Origin: Desulforapulum sp034007745
GTDB lineage: Bacteria; Desulfobacterota; Desulfobacteria; Desulfobacterales; Desulfobacteraceae
Direction of reading: 5' to 3'
Assembly: GCA_034007745.1 (NCBI GenBank)
Contig: JAVEQI010000006.1
Coordinates: 42,166-106,165, forward strand
DNA length: 64,000 nt
The translations under genes were made by a program, and so were the position numbers. Below the pieces are notes generated by a model. The model made no database searches and had not been told where the DNA came from. It was given only the letters and a program-made list of their open reading frames with translations. Shown one piece after another: positions 26,833 to 35,807 of this stretch. Position 1 is the stretch's first letter. Every line of letters begins with the position of its first letter.

Positions 26833-26951
26833 AAGTTTTTTTCTTTGACCTTACTCAAAGCATGAAATGAAAATCAAGGAAGCTCCATAAAAACTTAAAA
26901 TCTTGTTGGCCGCTAAAAACTTTGACCGGGAAAATAACTGGTGGATTTGAG

Positions 26952-27103
26952 TTGACAAGAATTTATTTTTTGCATAGATTGATCCCAATTCTGCAATTGA
27001 AATTGCAGCCAGTTGCACCGAAAAAATTTTGAGTTGTCAAATCTAGGGCCAAGAAGGTCGGACAGGAGAACCCCCCTGTCCAGATATTCTTGGCCTTTTT
27101 TTT
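26952..27103 (+). ncRNA. Candidate small RNA, about 118 nt, with promoter and terminator
   Basis: TTGACA (26952-26957), exactly 17 bp, then TAGATT (26975-26980) predict a start near 26987. The transcript would contain hairpin CTGCAATT/AATTGCAG (26991-27008) and end in a long stem (27047-27055 with 27087-27095, inner GGACAGG/CCTGTCC) followed by eight T (27096-27103). No open frame or ribosome binding site is evident. It could instead be an attenuated leader of the TonB receptor gene 320 bp downstream, but no known riboswitch motif is visible. Confidence 0.55.
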
Positions 27104-27136
27104 ATTAAACAGGATACAGAAAATGGCATAACGGAT

Positions 27137-27268
27137 AAAAAAGGAAGGCGGCACAGGGTCCGGTCAAAGAGCCGTGCCGCCTTCCGGGATGAAAACCAAT
27201 TTCTGTCGATTGCTGATTGTCAGAAAGGCTTTCTCTTTCCTTATAACAGTGTGTTTCTGCTGGGTCAA
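27137..27268 (-). ncRNA. Candidate small RNA on the opposite strand, about 97 nt
   Basis: On the minus strand TTGACC (27268-27263), 17 bp, then TATAAG (27245-27240) predict a start near 27233. A 12-bp perfect stem (27185-27174 with 27154-27143, GGAAGGCGGCAC) is followed by six T (27142-27137), a textbook intrinsic terminator. The 55 nt before it hold a small AGAAAG-CTTTCT hairpin and no open frame. The transcript ends about 33 bp from the end of the plus-strand candidate, so the two converge. Confidence 0.5.
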
Positions 27269-27424
27269 TCAGGATTAACGCCTAACTCCGTAAGTGACTG
27301 GCCTGTCTTTTCTGTAAAAAATCAAGGAAATCATTTTATGTCTATCCGAATGGACTTCCGAGCAGGACCTCTGATACTTCATTCAAATTGAAAAATGGTT
27401 TCCAAAACCAAAAGGAGAAAAGAT

Positions 27425-29632
27425 ATGAGATTCATGCAGCAGTTCCTGGTGGTTTGTCTGGTGATGGCGGCTCTTTCCGCCGGTGCCGGGGAATCCGGCA
27501 CAGACAGATTGGTTCTGGATGATATCGTGGTAACGGGAACAAAGCTGGTGACCCCTACCAAGCAGACCAACGAAACGGTTTACACGGGAAGTGAAATCAC
27601 CCGGGATGGTCTGGATGCACAGGGAAGCAGGGCAGCAGTGAGCGTTTATGAGGCGATCAACATTCTTCCCGGAGTCACGGTGGAAAGTATCGATCCATAC
27701 GGACTGGCCGCCGAGCAGAAAAACATCAGGATCCGGGGGGTTCGCGGATTTCTGGGAGCCATGACCGTAGCAGGCGTACCCAACTACGGCGGCAATCCCA
27801 TGGGGCCTCGGGAATATATCTACGATATGGAAAACTTCGACAGCATTGCCGTATATAAAGGCGCCGTACCGGCGGATCTGGGCACCGGCGTCGGGGCCCG
27901 TGGCGGGGCTGTGGAGCTCAGGCCCAAATGGCCGGAAGAGAAATTTAATATGTCTTTGAGCCAGGGAATCGGCGCCAACAATTACAGCCGAAGCTTTATC
28001 CGGCTTGATTCCGGAAACCTGCCCCGAACCGGGACCGGGCTGTCGCTTTCCCTTTCCCATACAGACGCAGAAAAATGGAAAGGCCCCGGTGATCTCGGAC
28101 CCAGAAAAAATGCAAACCTGATGATACGCCAACCCCTCCCCACCGGCGATGAGGTCAAATTATGGTTTAACGCAAATGACCTGAAACAGGATCTCTACCG
28201 GCCGTTGACCTATGGTGAAGCTGTGTCCCTGGGCAATTTTTACAATAAAGACTACAACAGCAGCCTGACCGGCAGCAAGGGCGATGATATTAACTATTAC
28301 CGATACAACCGGGGCGATTATGTCAACCGGGACTTTATGGCTGAAGTCCCGGTCACGATTTCAGATACTTTCCGGCTTATGTTCAAGCCTTACTACACGG
28401 ATGAAGACACCGAAATTCTGCAAGGATCTGGTTCCCAGGGCGGAATTGTCATCAAACGGCAACGGGACATTGAAAGGTACGGCATCATAACCCAGCTGGA
28501 TTCCCGCTTTTCATGGGGTACGGCCTCTGTGGGGTATTGTGCCGAGGTGTCTGACATGATCATCCGGCAGCAGAATTTCGATGCGGTCGCCTTTGCCTTC
28601 AAAGGATACGGCATGTATATGAAAAGTGACGACAAAGGGGTGGCGCAGAGTCCGTTTCTGAAACTGGCAGGCAGCATTGGACAATTGGACTGGCAGGCCG
28701 GCCTTAAATACTTTCACTACACAGACCCTGCAAGCCAGGGATATGTCGCCTCCGCCCCCGCCTTCAACCTGGTGGCTGCTTCGGATCTTTTCCGGGAAGA
28801 AAAAACCTATGGGGAAATTCTTCCGACACTGGGGGTTGCCTACCGGCTGACAGACAACCTGGAGTTGAATGCCAGCTACGGCCGCAACCAGATTCGCCCC
28901 TATTCCTATGTCCCGCTGGTCAACATTTACAGCCAGAACCGCGCCACATTTCAGGGGGCAGGGGTAACGCTTAATGATATGTTCAGCGGCTATGACATGG
29001 AAATCTCAGACAACTTCGAGGTGGGGGCCCGGTTCAGGATTAACCGGTTCGAGATGGTGCCGACCCTTTTTTATTCCAGGCATCAAAACCTGCTAACCAC
29101 TGTCTATGACCCAAGGGTGAATCTGAGTTACAACCAGAATGTCGGAGACGCCACCGGATACGGAATCGAAATTGAGTCCAATTTTATGATAAATGACCAC
29201 TTGAATTTATTTTTCAATCCATCCTATACAGCATTGACTTATGATGACGACCTGATATTCCAAGGAATCACCAGAAATACAAATGGCAAACAGGTGCTGG
29301 ACACCCCTGAATGGACCGTTAAAACCGGCTTTATATACAACTGGAAAAATTTTCAAGTAATCCCCATGGTCAGGTACATGGGAACCAGGTACGGAGATGC
29401 CGAGCACAACGAAAAGATCGATGATTATGTGGTGGCTGATCTGAAAATGGGGTACACTTTCAACAACTTTTCTTTTGTGGACAAACTCAGGCTGTCCCTG
29501 GAATTGATCAACCTGTTTGACAAGGAATATGTATCCGTAATCAATGCCAGTGATGACAGCCGGGCTGGAAGCGCCAGCTATTACGTAGGTGCCCCTTTTA
29601 CGGCAATGATGACGGTATCGTTTGATTTTTAA
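27425..29632 (+). CDS. TonB-dependent outer-membrane receptor
   Basis: 735 residues from ATG 27425, chosen because AGGAG (27413-27417) sits seven bases upstream and the product then starts with a signal peptide (MRFMQQFLVVCLVMAALSAG). The mature N-terminus has a TonB-box-like LDDIVVTGT. The plug domain follows with VYEAINILPGV and IRIRGVRG, then a 22-strand-type barrel with alternating aromatic segments. It ends in Phe (VSFDF), the barrel assembly signal. The ligand is unknown: no siderophore, cobalamin or TonB-ExbBD genes are adjacent. Two candidate small RNAs lie upstream. Confidence 0.93.
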   Translation: MRFMQQFLVVCLVMAALSAGAGESGTDRLVLDDIVVTGTKLVTPTKQTNETVYTGSEITRDGLDAQGSRAAVSVYEAINILPGVTVESIDPYGLAAEQKNIRIRGVRGFLGAMTVAGVPNYGGNPMGPREYIYDMENFDSIAVYKGAVPADLGTGVGARGGAVELRPKWPEEKFNMSLSQGIGANNYSRSFIRLDSGNLPRTGTGLSLSLSHTDAEKWKGPGDLGPRKNANLMIRQPLPTGDEVKLWFNANDLKQDLYRPLTYGEAVSLGNFYNKDYNSSLTGSKGDDINYYRYNRGDYVNRDFMAEVPVTISDTFRLMFKPYYTDEDTEILQGSGSQGGIVIKRQRDIERYGIITQLDSRFSWGTASVGYCAEVSDMIIRQQNFDAVAFAFKGYGMYMKSDDKGVAQSPFLKLAGSIGQLDWQAGLKYFHYTDPASQGYVASAPAFNLVAASDLFREEKTYGEILPTLGVAYRLTDNLELNASYGRNQIRPYSYVPLVNIYSQNRATFQGAGVTLNDMFSGYDMEISDNFEVGARFRINRFEMVPTLFYSRHQNLLTTVYDPRVNLSYNQNVGDATGYGIEIESNFMINDHLNLFFNPSYTALTYDDDLIFQGITRNTNGKQVLDTPEWTVKTGFIYNWKNFQVIPMVRYMGTRYGDAEHNEKIDDYVVADLKMGYTFNNFSFVDKLRLSLELINLFDKEYVSVINASDDSRAGSASYYVGAPFTAMMTVSFDF

Positions 29633-29956
29633 AAGAACATCACAAAAATTTAAATATTGAGTTGTTAAAGAGGGAGATCTCATGCTTTTTTTCGAATTTT
29701 ATTGCGAAGCTATAGCGCACGACGAATAAAAACAGATTCCCCGTGTTACTCTTGGCAATTTAGTCATTTAGTCATTAATTGGAATTAAATCTTGAATATT
29801 ATAGCCCCAAACTTCACAGGTAAAAACCTCTACTCCCTCCCATGTGTCTTTTTTTGGGGTCAAATGTGGCTTGTCACTTTATTGCACATAGATCTGTTGT
29901 TGTGTCATCTGAAAGAGGCTATTAATGCAACAAAGCAGATCTCTACCTCTTCACAA
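29633..29956. other. Intergenic region without a supported gene
   Basis: This AT-rich stretch holds a TTTAGTCATTTAGTCATT tandem repeat (about 29759-29778). Short open frames start here but lack ribosome binding sites. Nothing else is recognisable. Confidence 0.5.
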
Positions 29957-29985
29957 TTGACAAAAGAATTGTGCTCTTGTACAAT
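29957..29985 (+). promoter_or_regulatory. Promoter with operator-like repeats before the vapC remnant
   Basis: TTGACA (29957-29962), 17 bp, TACAAT (29980-29985) is a near-consensus promoter. CACAATT/AATTGTG arms (from 29952) and a further ACAATTG overlap it, as expected for an autoregulated toxin-antitoxin promoter. It is well preserved although the genes it serves are broken. Confidence 0.6.
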
Positions 29986-30002
29986 TGGTCATGCATACAA
30001 AA

Positions 30003-30619
30003 ATGGAGGCAAATATAGATATCGTTATTGATACATCTGCTTTGATTGCAGTGATTGTTGGTGAACCTGACCGCAAGAGAATTATTGAACTAACTGCTGG
30101 TAACACACTAAGGACCCGGTTCTATTCCATGGGAAATTGGTAACGCATTCTCTGCTATGTTTAAAAAAAAATATTAAGCCTGGATGAAGCCCGAAAAGGT
30201 CTTTTGATTTTTGAGACTATTCCCCTTCGATATATTAAACCCAACTTTGTTAATGCAGTGACAATTTCAAAGCTAACGTTTCCTGATTATTAATTTCTGT
30301 TACTTTGTTAAAAAATAGTGTATAGTACTGAAATTACACACTATCAACTTGTGACCGGGATTTGTGTGCCCAGGAAAAATAAAATGGGGTTTTGCTATTT
30401 CAATGCCAAAACCTTTAAAAATTAAATCCATTCCTGCTAAAATACCACGTTATGGATGTTTAATGGGCAGACAAAAATCAGGAAACTTCAGTTTTAAAGC
30501 AAATCAACATGTATGCATATGATGCCTACTTTATAGATTGCTCGATCAGGCAAAAAGTGCCGTTATTAACCTTGGATCGGCGACTAAAAATGGCAGCCGA
30601 AAGCTTAGGCAGCAAGTGA
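30003..30619 (+). pseudogene. Decayed VapC-type PIN-domain toxin
   Basis: The PIN-domain order can be reassembled across three frames: DIVIDTSALIAVIVGEP, then GPGSIPWEIGNAFSAMF, ILSLDEARKGLLIF and VNAVTISK; after an insertion, QINMYAYDAYFIDC and PLLTLDRRLKMAAE to the stop at 30619. Lesions visible: a frameshift after GNTL near 30110, loss of one A in a run of nine at about 30163-30171, and a roughly 225-bp insertion after 30272. GGAGG followed by ATAGATATC suggests the original ATG may have become ATA, though an upstream ATG (30003) is in frame. No full-length toxin can be made. Confidence 0.75.
30273..30499. mobile_element. Small MITE-like insertion in the vapC remnant
   Basis: The PIN-domain sequence stops after codons ending at 30272 and resumes at 30500, so about 227 bp interrupts it. 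Near its ends lie inverted copies of GTTTCCTGATT (30278-30288 and the complement at 30476-30486). TTTCAAAG on the left and TTTTAAAG on the right suggest a target duplication of AAAG. Inside is a GTGTA...TACAC inverted pair and no transposase. Non-autonomous insertion is inferred; the exact ends are uncertain. Confidence 0.5.
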
Positions 30620-30838
30620 AAATAACCTATACATATTCAGAAGCCAGACAAAAACTTGCCATCGTTCTTGAGCAAGCTGAGGATACAGGAAAAGTCTTGA
30701 TTCGAAGAAAAGACGGGAGAACCTTTGCTTTGACTCCAGAAAAAACAATTTCTTCTCCTTCTATATGTTCCATCAATTAATGCTGAAATTACGTCGGATG
30801 AAATAGTAAATATAGTTCGCAAAGGAAGAGAACGTTAA
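30616..30838 (+). pseudogene. Phd/YefM-type antitoxin with a late frameshift
   Basis: A GTG overlapping the vapC stop (GTGA) starts KITYTYSEARQKLAIVLEQ, the N-terminal fold of Phd-family antitoxins, with IRRKDGRTFALTPE following. As read, the frame stops at 30780 after 54 residues. An extra base near 30760 seems to have shifted it: the next frame continues VPSINAEITSDEIVNIVRKG to a stop at 30838. The last residues normally bind the toxin, so neutralisation is probably lost. polA starts 2 bp after the old stop. Confidence 0.65.
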
Positions 30839-30840
30839 AG

Positions 30841-33516
30841 ATGAGAGAAAACATATACCTTGTTGATGGAAGCGCCTATCTCTACCGGGCCTTTCATGCC
30901 ATACGAAGCCTTTCCACATCCACTGGCGTTCCCACTAACGCAACCTTTGGATTTACAAGAATCCTCCTGAAACTGATCAAGGAAAAACAGCCCGAACATG
31001 TGGCCGTGTTCTTTGATGTGAAGGGGCCTACCTTTCGTAACGCCATGTTTGATGCCTACAAGGCCAATAGACCGCCCATGCCGGAAGAGCTCAGCGTGCA
31101 GATTCCCCATATCAAGGAGATCGTCAAGGCCCTGAATATTCCCATCGTGGAAAAAACCGGTTTTGAGGCCGACGACCTCATCGGCACCTATGCCCGCCTT
31201 GCCGAAGAACAGGGGTTTGATGTGGTCATGGTGACAGGGGACAAGGATTTCATGCAGCTTGTGACCGACCATTCCGTGATCTGGGACCCCATGAAAGAAG
31301 AGATCATCGACAGCCAGTCGATCTTTGACACCCTGGGACTCACCCCGGTCCAGGTGGTCGACATGCTGGGGCTTGCGGGGGACACCGCAGATAACATCCC
31401 TGGAGTTCCAGGGGTAGGTCCCAAAACCGCCCAGAGGCTCATTGCCGAACATGGCAGCATTCAAGGCATTTACGACAATATTGAAACCCTGAAATCAAAA
31501 AAAAGCCTGTATGCCAAGCTCCTGGACAACCGGGACCAGGCCTTTTTGAGCCGGGATCTGGTTGCCATTGACCGGGAGGTTGAAGTTGAAATCCCCCTTG
31601 AAGAGTTCATCATCTCTCCGTTTGACCATGAACGGCTGGCCGAAATTTTCAAGGAGCTCGAATTCACAAAGCTCTACCAAGAGTTTAAGCCCAAGAAGGC
31701 ACCTGCCGAAAAAGAGTATATCCTGGTAACAGAGATAGACCGGATAAAAGAACTTGTAAAAGACCTTGAGCGGGCAGATATCCTGAGCGTTGACACGGAA
31801 ACAACCTCACAGTATCCCATGCTTGCAAAACTTGTGGGCGTCTCCTTTGCCATGGACGACCACAGGGCCTTTTACATCCCCCTCGGTCACACGGGAATGG
31901 ATGCCGGAAACCAGCCCGACTTTAAACAGGCCATAGAGATCCTGTCCCCCCTCCTTGAAAATCCGGCCGTTAAAAAGGTGGGCCAGAACATCAAGTATGA
32001 CTACATTGTACTTAAAAACCACGGCATCAGGATGCAGGGGATCGAGTTTGACACCATGATCGCCTCCCACCTGTTGAACCCCTCCCACAGGGGGCATGGC
32101 CTGGACAAAATCGCCATGGAACTTCTGGACCACAAGACCACCCCCTACAAGGAGATTACCGGCAGGGGAAAGACCCAGATCGGTTTCAACGAAGTTGAGA
32201 TCAATGAAGCCTTGAAATACGCGGCAGAGGATGCTGACATCACCCTTCTCTGCTATAAAATCCTCAGGCAAAGACTCGAAGAGAACAAACTCATGAAGTT
32301 GATGAACCGGGTGGAGATCCCCCTTGTCACGGTTCTTGCCGACATGGAGATCCACGGCGTCAAGGTTGATGAGGAAAAACTCCTGGAGCTTTCAAAGACC
32401 TTTGACCGGGAACTTATGACCCTTGAAGATGAGATCCATCTGCTTGCAGGAGAAACCTTTAACATCAACTCTTCCCAGCAGCTGGGCACCATTTTATTTG
32501 AGAAGCTGGGGCTGCCGGTCAAGAAAAAGACCAAGAAAAAGACCGGCTATTCAACGGATGTGGAGGTGCTCAACCAGCTGGCCGAACTCCATGACCTGCC
32601 GGCTAAGGTTCTGAGGTACAGATCCCTTGGGAAGCTTAAATCCACCTATTCCGACGCCCTCCAGGAGCTTATCAATCCTGATACGGGAAGAATCCACACC
32701 TCATTCAATCAGGCCATAACGGCAACGGGGAGGCTCTCAAGCTCAGACCCCAATCTTCAGAACATCCCCATCCGTACAGAAGAGGGAAAAATGATCAGGG
32801 AGGCGTTCATTCCGGAACAGGGGCACATTCTTGTTGCAGCCGACTACTCCCAGATCGAACTGAGGCTCCTTGCCCACTTTGCCGATGACAAAATTCTGAT
32901 CGAAGCTTTTAACAACAACGAAGATATCCACACCAGAACGGCAGCCGAGGTGTTCCAGGCATTTCCCGAAATGATAACCGAAGATTTAAGACGCCAGGCA
33001 AAGGCGATCAACTTTGGCATCATGTACGGCATGAGCGCCTTTAAGCTTGCAAAGGAGATCGATGTCACAAGAAAAACGGCCCAGACCTACATTGATTCCT
33101 ACTTTGCAAGGTATGCAGGGGTAAAGAGGTACATCGATGCTACAATTGAACAGGCCAAAAAAACCGGAGAGGTGACAACCATTCTCGGAAGAAAGAGACG
33201 GCTCGGCGACATCAACGCCTCCAACCAGAACCTGCGAAAGCTTGCCGAAAGGGCCGCAATCAACACACCGGTCCAGGGGAGTGCTGCTGATCTTATCAAG
33301 CTTGCCATGATCAACATGGACAAGGCTTTGAACGAGGCTAAGCTCAAGTCAAAAATGATCCTGTCGGTTCACGACGAAATAATCTTTGAGGTGCCCCTTG
33401 GGGAAAAAGATGTCCTTACGGACCTTGCCCGCCAGGTGATGGAAGGGGTCTTTAAATTAAAGGTCCCGCTGAAGGTCAACATCGAGACCGGTAAGAACTG
33501 GGCTGTGGCCCATTGA
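30841..33516 (+). CDS. polA: DNA polymerase I
   Basis: 891 residues with all three domains. The 5'-3' exonuclease (about 1-290) has YLYRAFHAI and the helix-hairpin-helix segment NIPGVPGVGPKTAQRL. The 3'-5' exonuclease domain seems active because it keeps DTET near 318. The polymerase domain has motif A DYSQIELR near 667, motif B RRQAKAINFGIMYGM, and motif C VHDE near 843. It works in Okazaki fragment maturation and repair. Its ATG has a GGAAGAG-like site inside the antitoxin remnant. Confidence 0.98.
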   Translation: MRENIYLVDGSAYLYRAFHAIRSLSTSTGVPTNATFGFTRILLKLIKEKQPEHVAVFFDVKGPTFRNAMFDAYKANRPPMPEELSVQIPHIKEIVKALNIPIVEKTGFEADDLIGTYARLAEEQGFDVVMVTGDKDFMQLVTDHSVIWDPMKEEIIDSQSIFDTLGLTPVQVVDMLGLAGDTADNIPGVPGVGPKTAQRLIAEHGSIQGIYDNIETLKSKKSLYAKLLDNRDQAFLSRDLVAIDREVEVEIPLEEFIISPFDHERLAEIFKELEFTKLYQEFKPKKAPAEKEYILVTEIDRIKELVKDLERADILSVDTETTSQYPMLAKLVGVSFAMDDHRAFYIPLGHTGMDAGNQPDFKQAIEILSPLLENPAVKKVGQNIKYDYIVLKNHGIRMQGIEFDTMIASHLLNPSHRGHGLDKIAMELLDHKTTPYKEITGRGKTQIGFNEVEINEALKYAAEDADITLLCYKILRQRLEENKLMKLMNRVEIPLVTVLADMEIHGVKVDEEKLLELSKTFDRELMTLEDEIHLLAGETFNINSSQQLGTILFEKLGLPVKKKTKKKTGYSTDVEVLNQLAELHDLPAKVLRYRSLGKLKSTYSDALQELINPDTGRIHTSFNQAITATGRLSSSDPNLQNIPIRTEEGKMIREAFIPEQGHILVAADYSQIELRLLAHFADDKILIEAFNNNEDIHTRTAAEVFQAFPEMITEDLRRQAKAINFGIMYGMSAFKLAKEIDVTRKTAQTYIDSYFARYAGVKRYIDATIEQAKKTGEVTTILGRKRRLGDINASNQNLRKLAERAAINTPVQGSAADLIKLAMINMDKALNEAKLKSKMILSVHDEIIFEVPLGEKDVLTDLARQVMEGVFKLKVPLKVNIETGKNWAVAH

Positions 33517-33550
33517 CGGCAGGATCAGGAGTTAGACCCATGACCAGGAA

Positions 33551-33778
33551 TTACTCCTGGTCGGTCGATTCCCTGTCCATGCTTTCCTTTACCGTTTCCC
33601 TGATGGTAGCATGGATATCCCGGATGGATTCATGCACGTTTGAAGGGGAAAGCCTACCAAGCTCTATGAACTTGACCACGATCTCTTTTGTTGCCCTGAG
33701 TATTTGTTCATCCATTGATTTCATGATTGAAGCTGATACCACATAACCCGATGTAAGGTCAATCTGAATAGTTGTCAT
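33551..33778 (-). CDS. Small conserved-looking protein, function unknown
   Basis: 75 residues from ATG 33778 (MTTIQIDLTSGYVV). It is acidic and helical, with LRATKEIVVKFIELGRLSPS and ESIRDIHATIRETV; the second half faintly recalls the N-terminal part of MucR-type regulators, but there is no zinc finger. AGGGA precedes the start, which overlaps a 7-bp perfect inverted repeat (33776-33782/33786-33792), so the mRNA could hide its own initiation codon. It is divergent from the TraB-family gene and convergent with polA. Confidence 0.6.
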   Translation of the reverse strand: MTTIQIDLTSGYVVSASIMKSMDEQILRATKEIVVKFIELGRLSPSNVHESIRDIHATIRETVKESMDRESTDQE

Positions 33779-33850
33779 TGTCCCTGACAATGATTATACT
33801 TATTTTTTTATTAAATCAACCAATAACCTTTTTAAGCAAAGCAAGGAAGA

Positions 33851-35038
33851 ATGGACAACTTAGAAGCAGCCGCAGAGATTCAAGGGGTGGACCGTATATT
33901 TTCCAACGGAAAAGAGATCATTTTAATCGGAACGGCCCACGTTTCCAAGGAGAGCGCCCGGCTTGTCAACGATGTCATCGTTTCCGAACATCCTGACACC
34001 GTGTGTGTGGAGCTGTGCGAGACAAGACTTCGATCCATAAGGGACAAGGATGCCTGGGGTAATATGGACATCATCAAGGTAATCCGGGAGAAAAAGGCCA
34101 TGTTTCTCCTCATGAACCTTATGCTTGCCTCGTTCCAGAAAAGAATTGCGGCAAAATTTGATATAAAGCCCGGCCAGGAGATGATCAATGCAATTGAGGC
34201 TGGTGAAAAAATCGAGGCCCGGATCATCCCGGCTGACCGGGAAATTCAGACCACCTTGACAAGGGTCTGGAGAACCATGGGGCTTTGGGAAAAACTCAAG
34301 ATGATGTTCCAGATGGTCCTCTCCCTTGGCAACACCGACGAGATCACAGAACAGGAGATCGAACAGATGAAGCAGGAGGATATCCTGCAGACCCTGCTTG
34401 CCGACATGAAACGCTCTCACCCCATTCTTGAACGGATACTCATCGACGAGCGGGACCAATACCTTGCCGAAACTATCCGCACGGCCCCTGGGGGCAGAAT
34501 AGTTGCCGTTGCAGGTGCAGGCCACGTTCCAGGCATCAAACGCTATCTTGAAAACAACACTCAGATCGACATGGATGAACTGACCCGGATACCTAAGGGC
34601 GGAAACCTTGGTAAGATTATGAAATGGCTCATCCCCCTTGCCATTATCGGCCTTTTTGCGGCAGGTTTTTTCATCAAGGGCAAGGGGGGCGGAACAGACA
34701 TGATCTGGCTGTGGATCGCAGCCAACGGCATATTCGCAGGCATTGGAGCCATTGCAGCCATGGCCCACCCCTTGACCATCCTAACATCCATTGTTGCGGC
34801 CCCCCTGACATCCCTCAACCCCATGATTGCCGCAGGATGGGTGTCGGGACTTGTGGAGGCTATCTCAAGAAAACCCAAGGTAAAGGACCTTGAGGCGATA
34901 CCCGTTGACATACTGTCCGTCAGGGGATTCTGGAGGAACAACGTCACCCGGATTCTTCTGGTGGTTGTGTTTACCAACATTGGCAGCTCCATCGGCACCA
35001 TGGCTGCCATCCCGCTGATGTTAAAGGTAATTGGATAA
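33851..35038 (+). CDS. TraB/pheromone-shutdown-family membrane protein
   Basis: 395 residues. The N-terminal TraB domain has the conserved IILIGTAHVSKES (about 23-35) and VCVELCETRLRSI near 55, with an AGAGHVPGIKRYL motif near 221; the Glu and His positions match the TIKI/TraB-type metalloprotease-like fold. From about 260 to the end there are five or six membrane segments. Homologues occur in archaea and many anaerobes, with no settled role in bacteria. AAGGAAG precedes the ATG. It ends 5 bp from the convergent purN. Confidence 0.85.
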   Translation: MDNLEAAAEIQGVDRIFSNGKEIILIGTAHVSKESARLVNDVIVSEHPDTVCVELCETRLRSIRDKDAWGNMDIIKVIREKKAMFLLMNLMLASFQKRIAAKFDIKPGQEMINAIEAGEKIEARIIPADREIQTTLTRVWRTMGLWEKLKMMFQMVLSLGNTDEITEQEIEQMKQEDILQTLLADMKRSHPILERILIDERDQYLAETIRTAPGGRIVAVAGAGHVPGIKRYLENNTQIDMDELTRIPKGGNLGKIMKWLIPLAIIGLFAAGFFIKGKGGGTDMIWLWIAANGIFAGIGAIAAMAHPLTILTSIVAAPLTSLNPMIAAGWVSGLVEAISRKPKVKDLEAIPVDILSVRGFWRNNVTRILLVVVFTNIGSSIGTMAAIPLMLKVIG

Positions 35039-35043
35039 CAAAT

Positions 35044-35763
35044 TCACCCCAGAATTTTACTTGCAAAATCTTGAATGCAATCGGGATACAGCTCCCACTC
35101 AAGCTCAAGCCCCTTTTTCTTGACGGTTTCAAGGGTGTCGCCCTCGTCAATGGTAAAAGCACGCTGACCGAGTATGGGGCCAGTATCCTCCCCATAATCC
35201 ACAAAATGAACAGTGCAGCCCCCCACCCTGCAACCATACCGGAACGTATCACCATACCCGTCCGTTCCTGGAAATGCCGGAAGAAGGGCCGGATGGATAT
35301 TCATGATCCGGTGCTGGTCAATGTTGATGCGATCGATGAAATAGGGGGTGAGCGTTCGCATGAAACCTGCCAGAACAACAAGATCGACCCTGTGGGGCAG
35401 AATCCTGTCAAGAAGGGCCCGCTCAGCAATGGCCCTGGATATCAAAAACTGTTCGAGCTTCTGCCGTCCGGCAGATTCAGGGATTAGATGCTGCTTCTTA
35501 CGAATCTCGTCAAGATTAAAATCATCCGGGGGAGACGCCTTATCCGGAGCTTTTTTCACCTGTCCAATGATGGCCTTATAGTCAACCACAAAAGTTTCGA
35601 CCCCTGCCCTTGCGGCTCGCTCAAGCCCTCTGGCTTCAGGGTTATCCGCACCCACGAACACCAGATCCACATCGATCCGTCCCTGGGCTGCGGCATCTAT
35701 AATGGCCTGTAAATTTGTCCCGCCGCCCGAGATAAGTGCCCCTGCCCTTATTTTCCTTCCCAT
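35044..35763 (-). CDS. purN: Phosphoribosylglycinamide formyltransferase PurN
   Basis: Transfers formyl from 10-formyl-THF to GAR in purine synthesis. The start at 35763 (MGRKIRAGALISGGGTNLQA) is chosen because AGGAGGG sits seven bases upstream; product 239 residues. The catalytic region is clear: VVLAGFMRTLTPYFIDR, then NIHPALLPAFPG with the conserved His, and VHFVDYGEDTGPIL. A stretch near 75-115 (QVKKAPDKASPP) is longer than in E. coli PurN (about 212 residues). No other pur gene adjoins. Confidence 0.93.
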   Translation of the reverse strand: MGRKIRAGALISGGGTNLQAIIDAAAQGRIDVDLVFVGADNPEARGLERAARAGVETFVVDYKAIIGQVKKAPDKASPPDDFNLDEIRKKQHLIPESAGRQKLEQFLISRAIAERALLDRILPHRVDLVVLAGFMRTLTPYFIDRINIDQHRIMNIHPALLPAFPGTDGYGDTFRYGCRVGGCTVHFVDYGEDTGPILGQRAFTIDEGDTLETVKKKGLELEWELYPDCIQDFASKILG

Positions 35764-35807
35764 ACCTGTTCCCTCCTGCCTCCCATTTTTTTCAATGAAA
35801 CACATTC

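Noticed and set aside
27105..27424. Cobalamin, FMN or molybdenum-cofactor riboswitch upstream of the TonB receptor
   Set aside because: None of the conserved boxes of these riboswitches could be found; the hairpins present are better explained as intrinsic terminators.
30401..30526. Short open frame MPKPLKIKSIPAK... inside the insertion
   Set aside because: It spans the right border of the insertion into vapC sequence in the wrong frame and lacks a ribosome binding site.
33542..33562. Terminator after polA (GACCAGGA/TCCTGGTC hairpin)
   Set aside because: The 8-bp stem is perfect, but no T-run follows on either strand and it overlaps the end of the small minus-strand gene.
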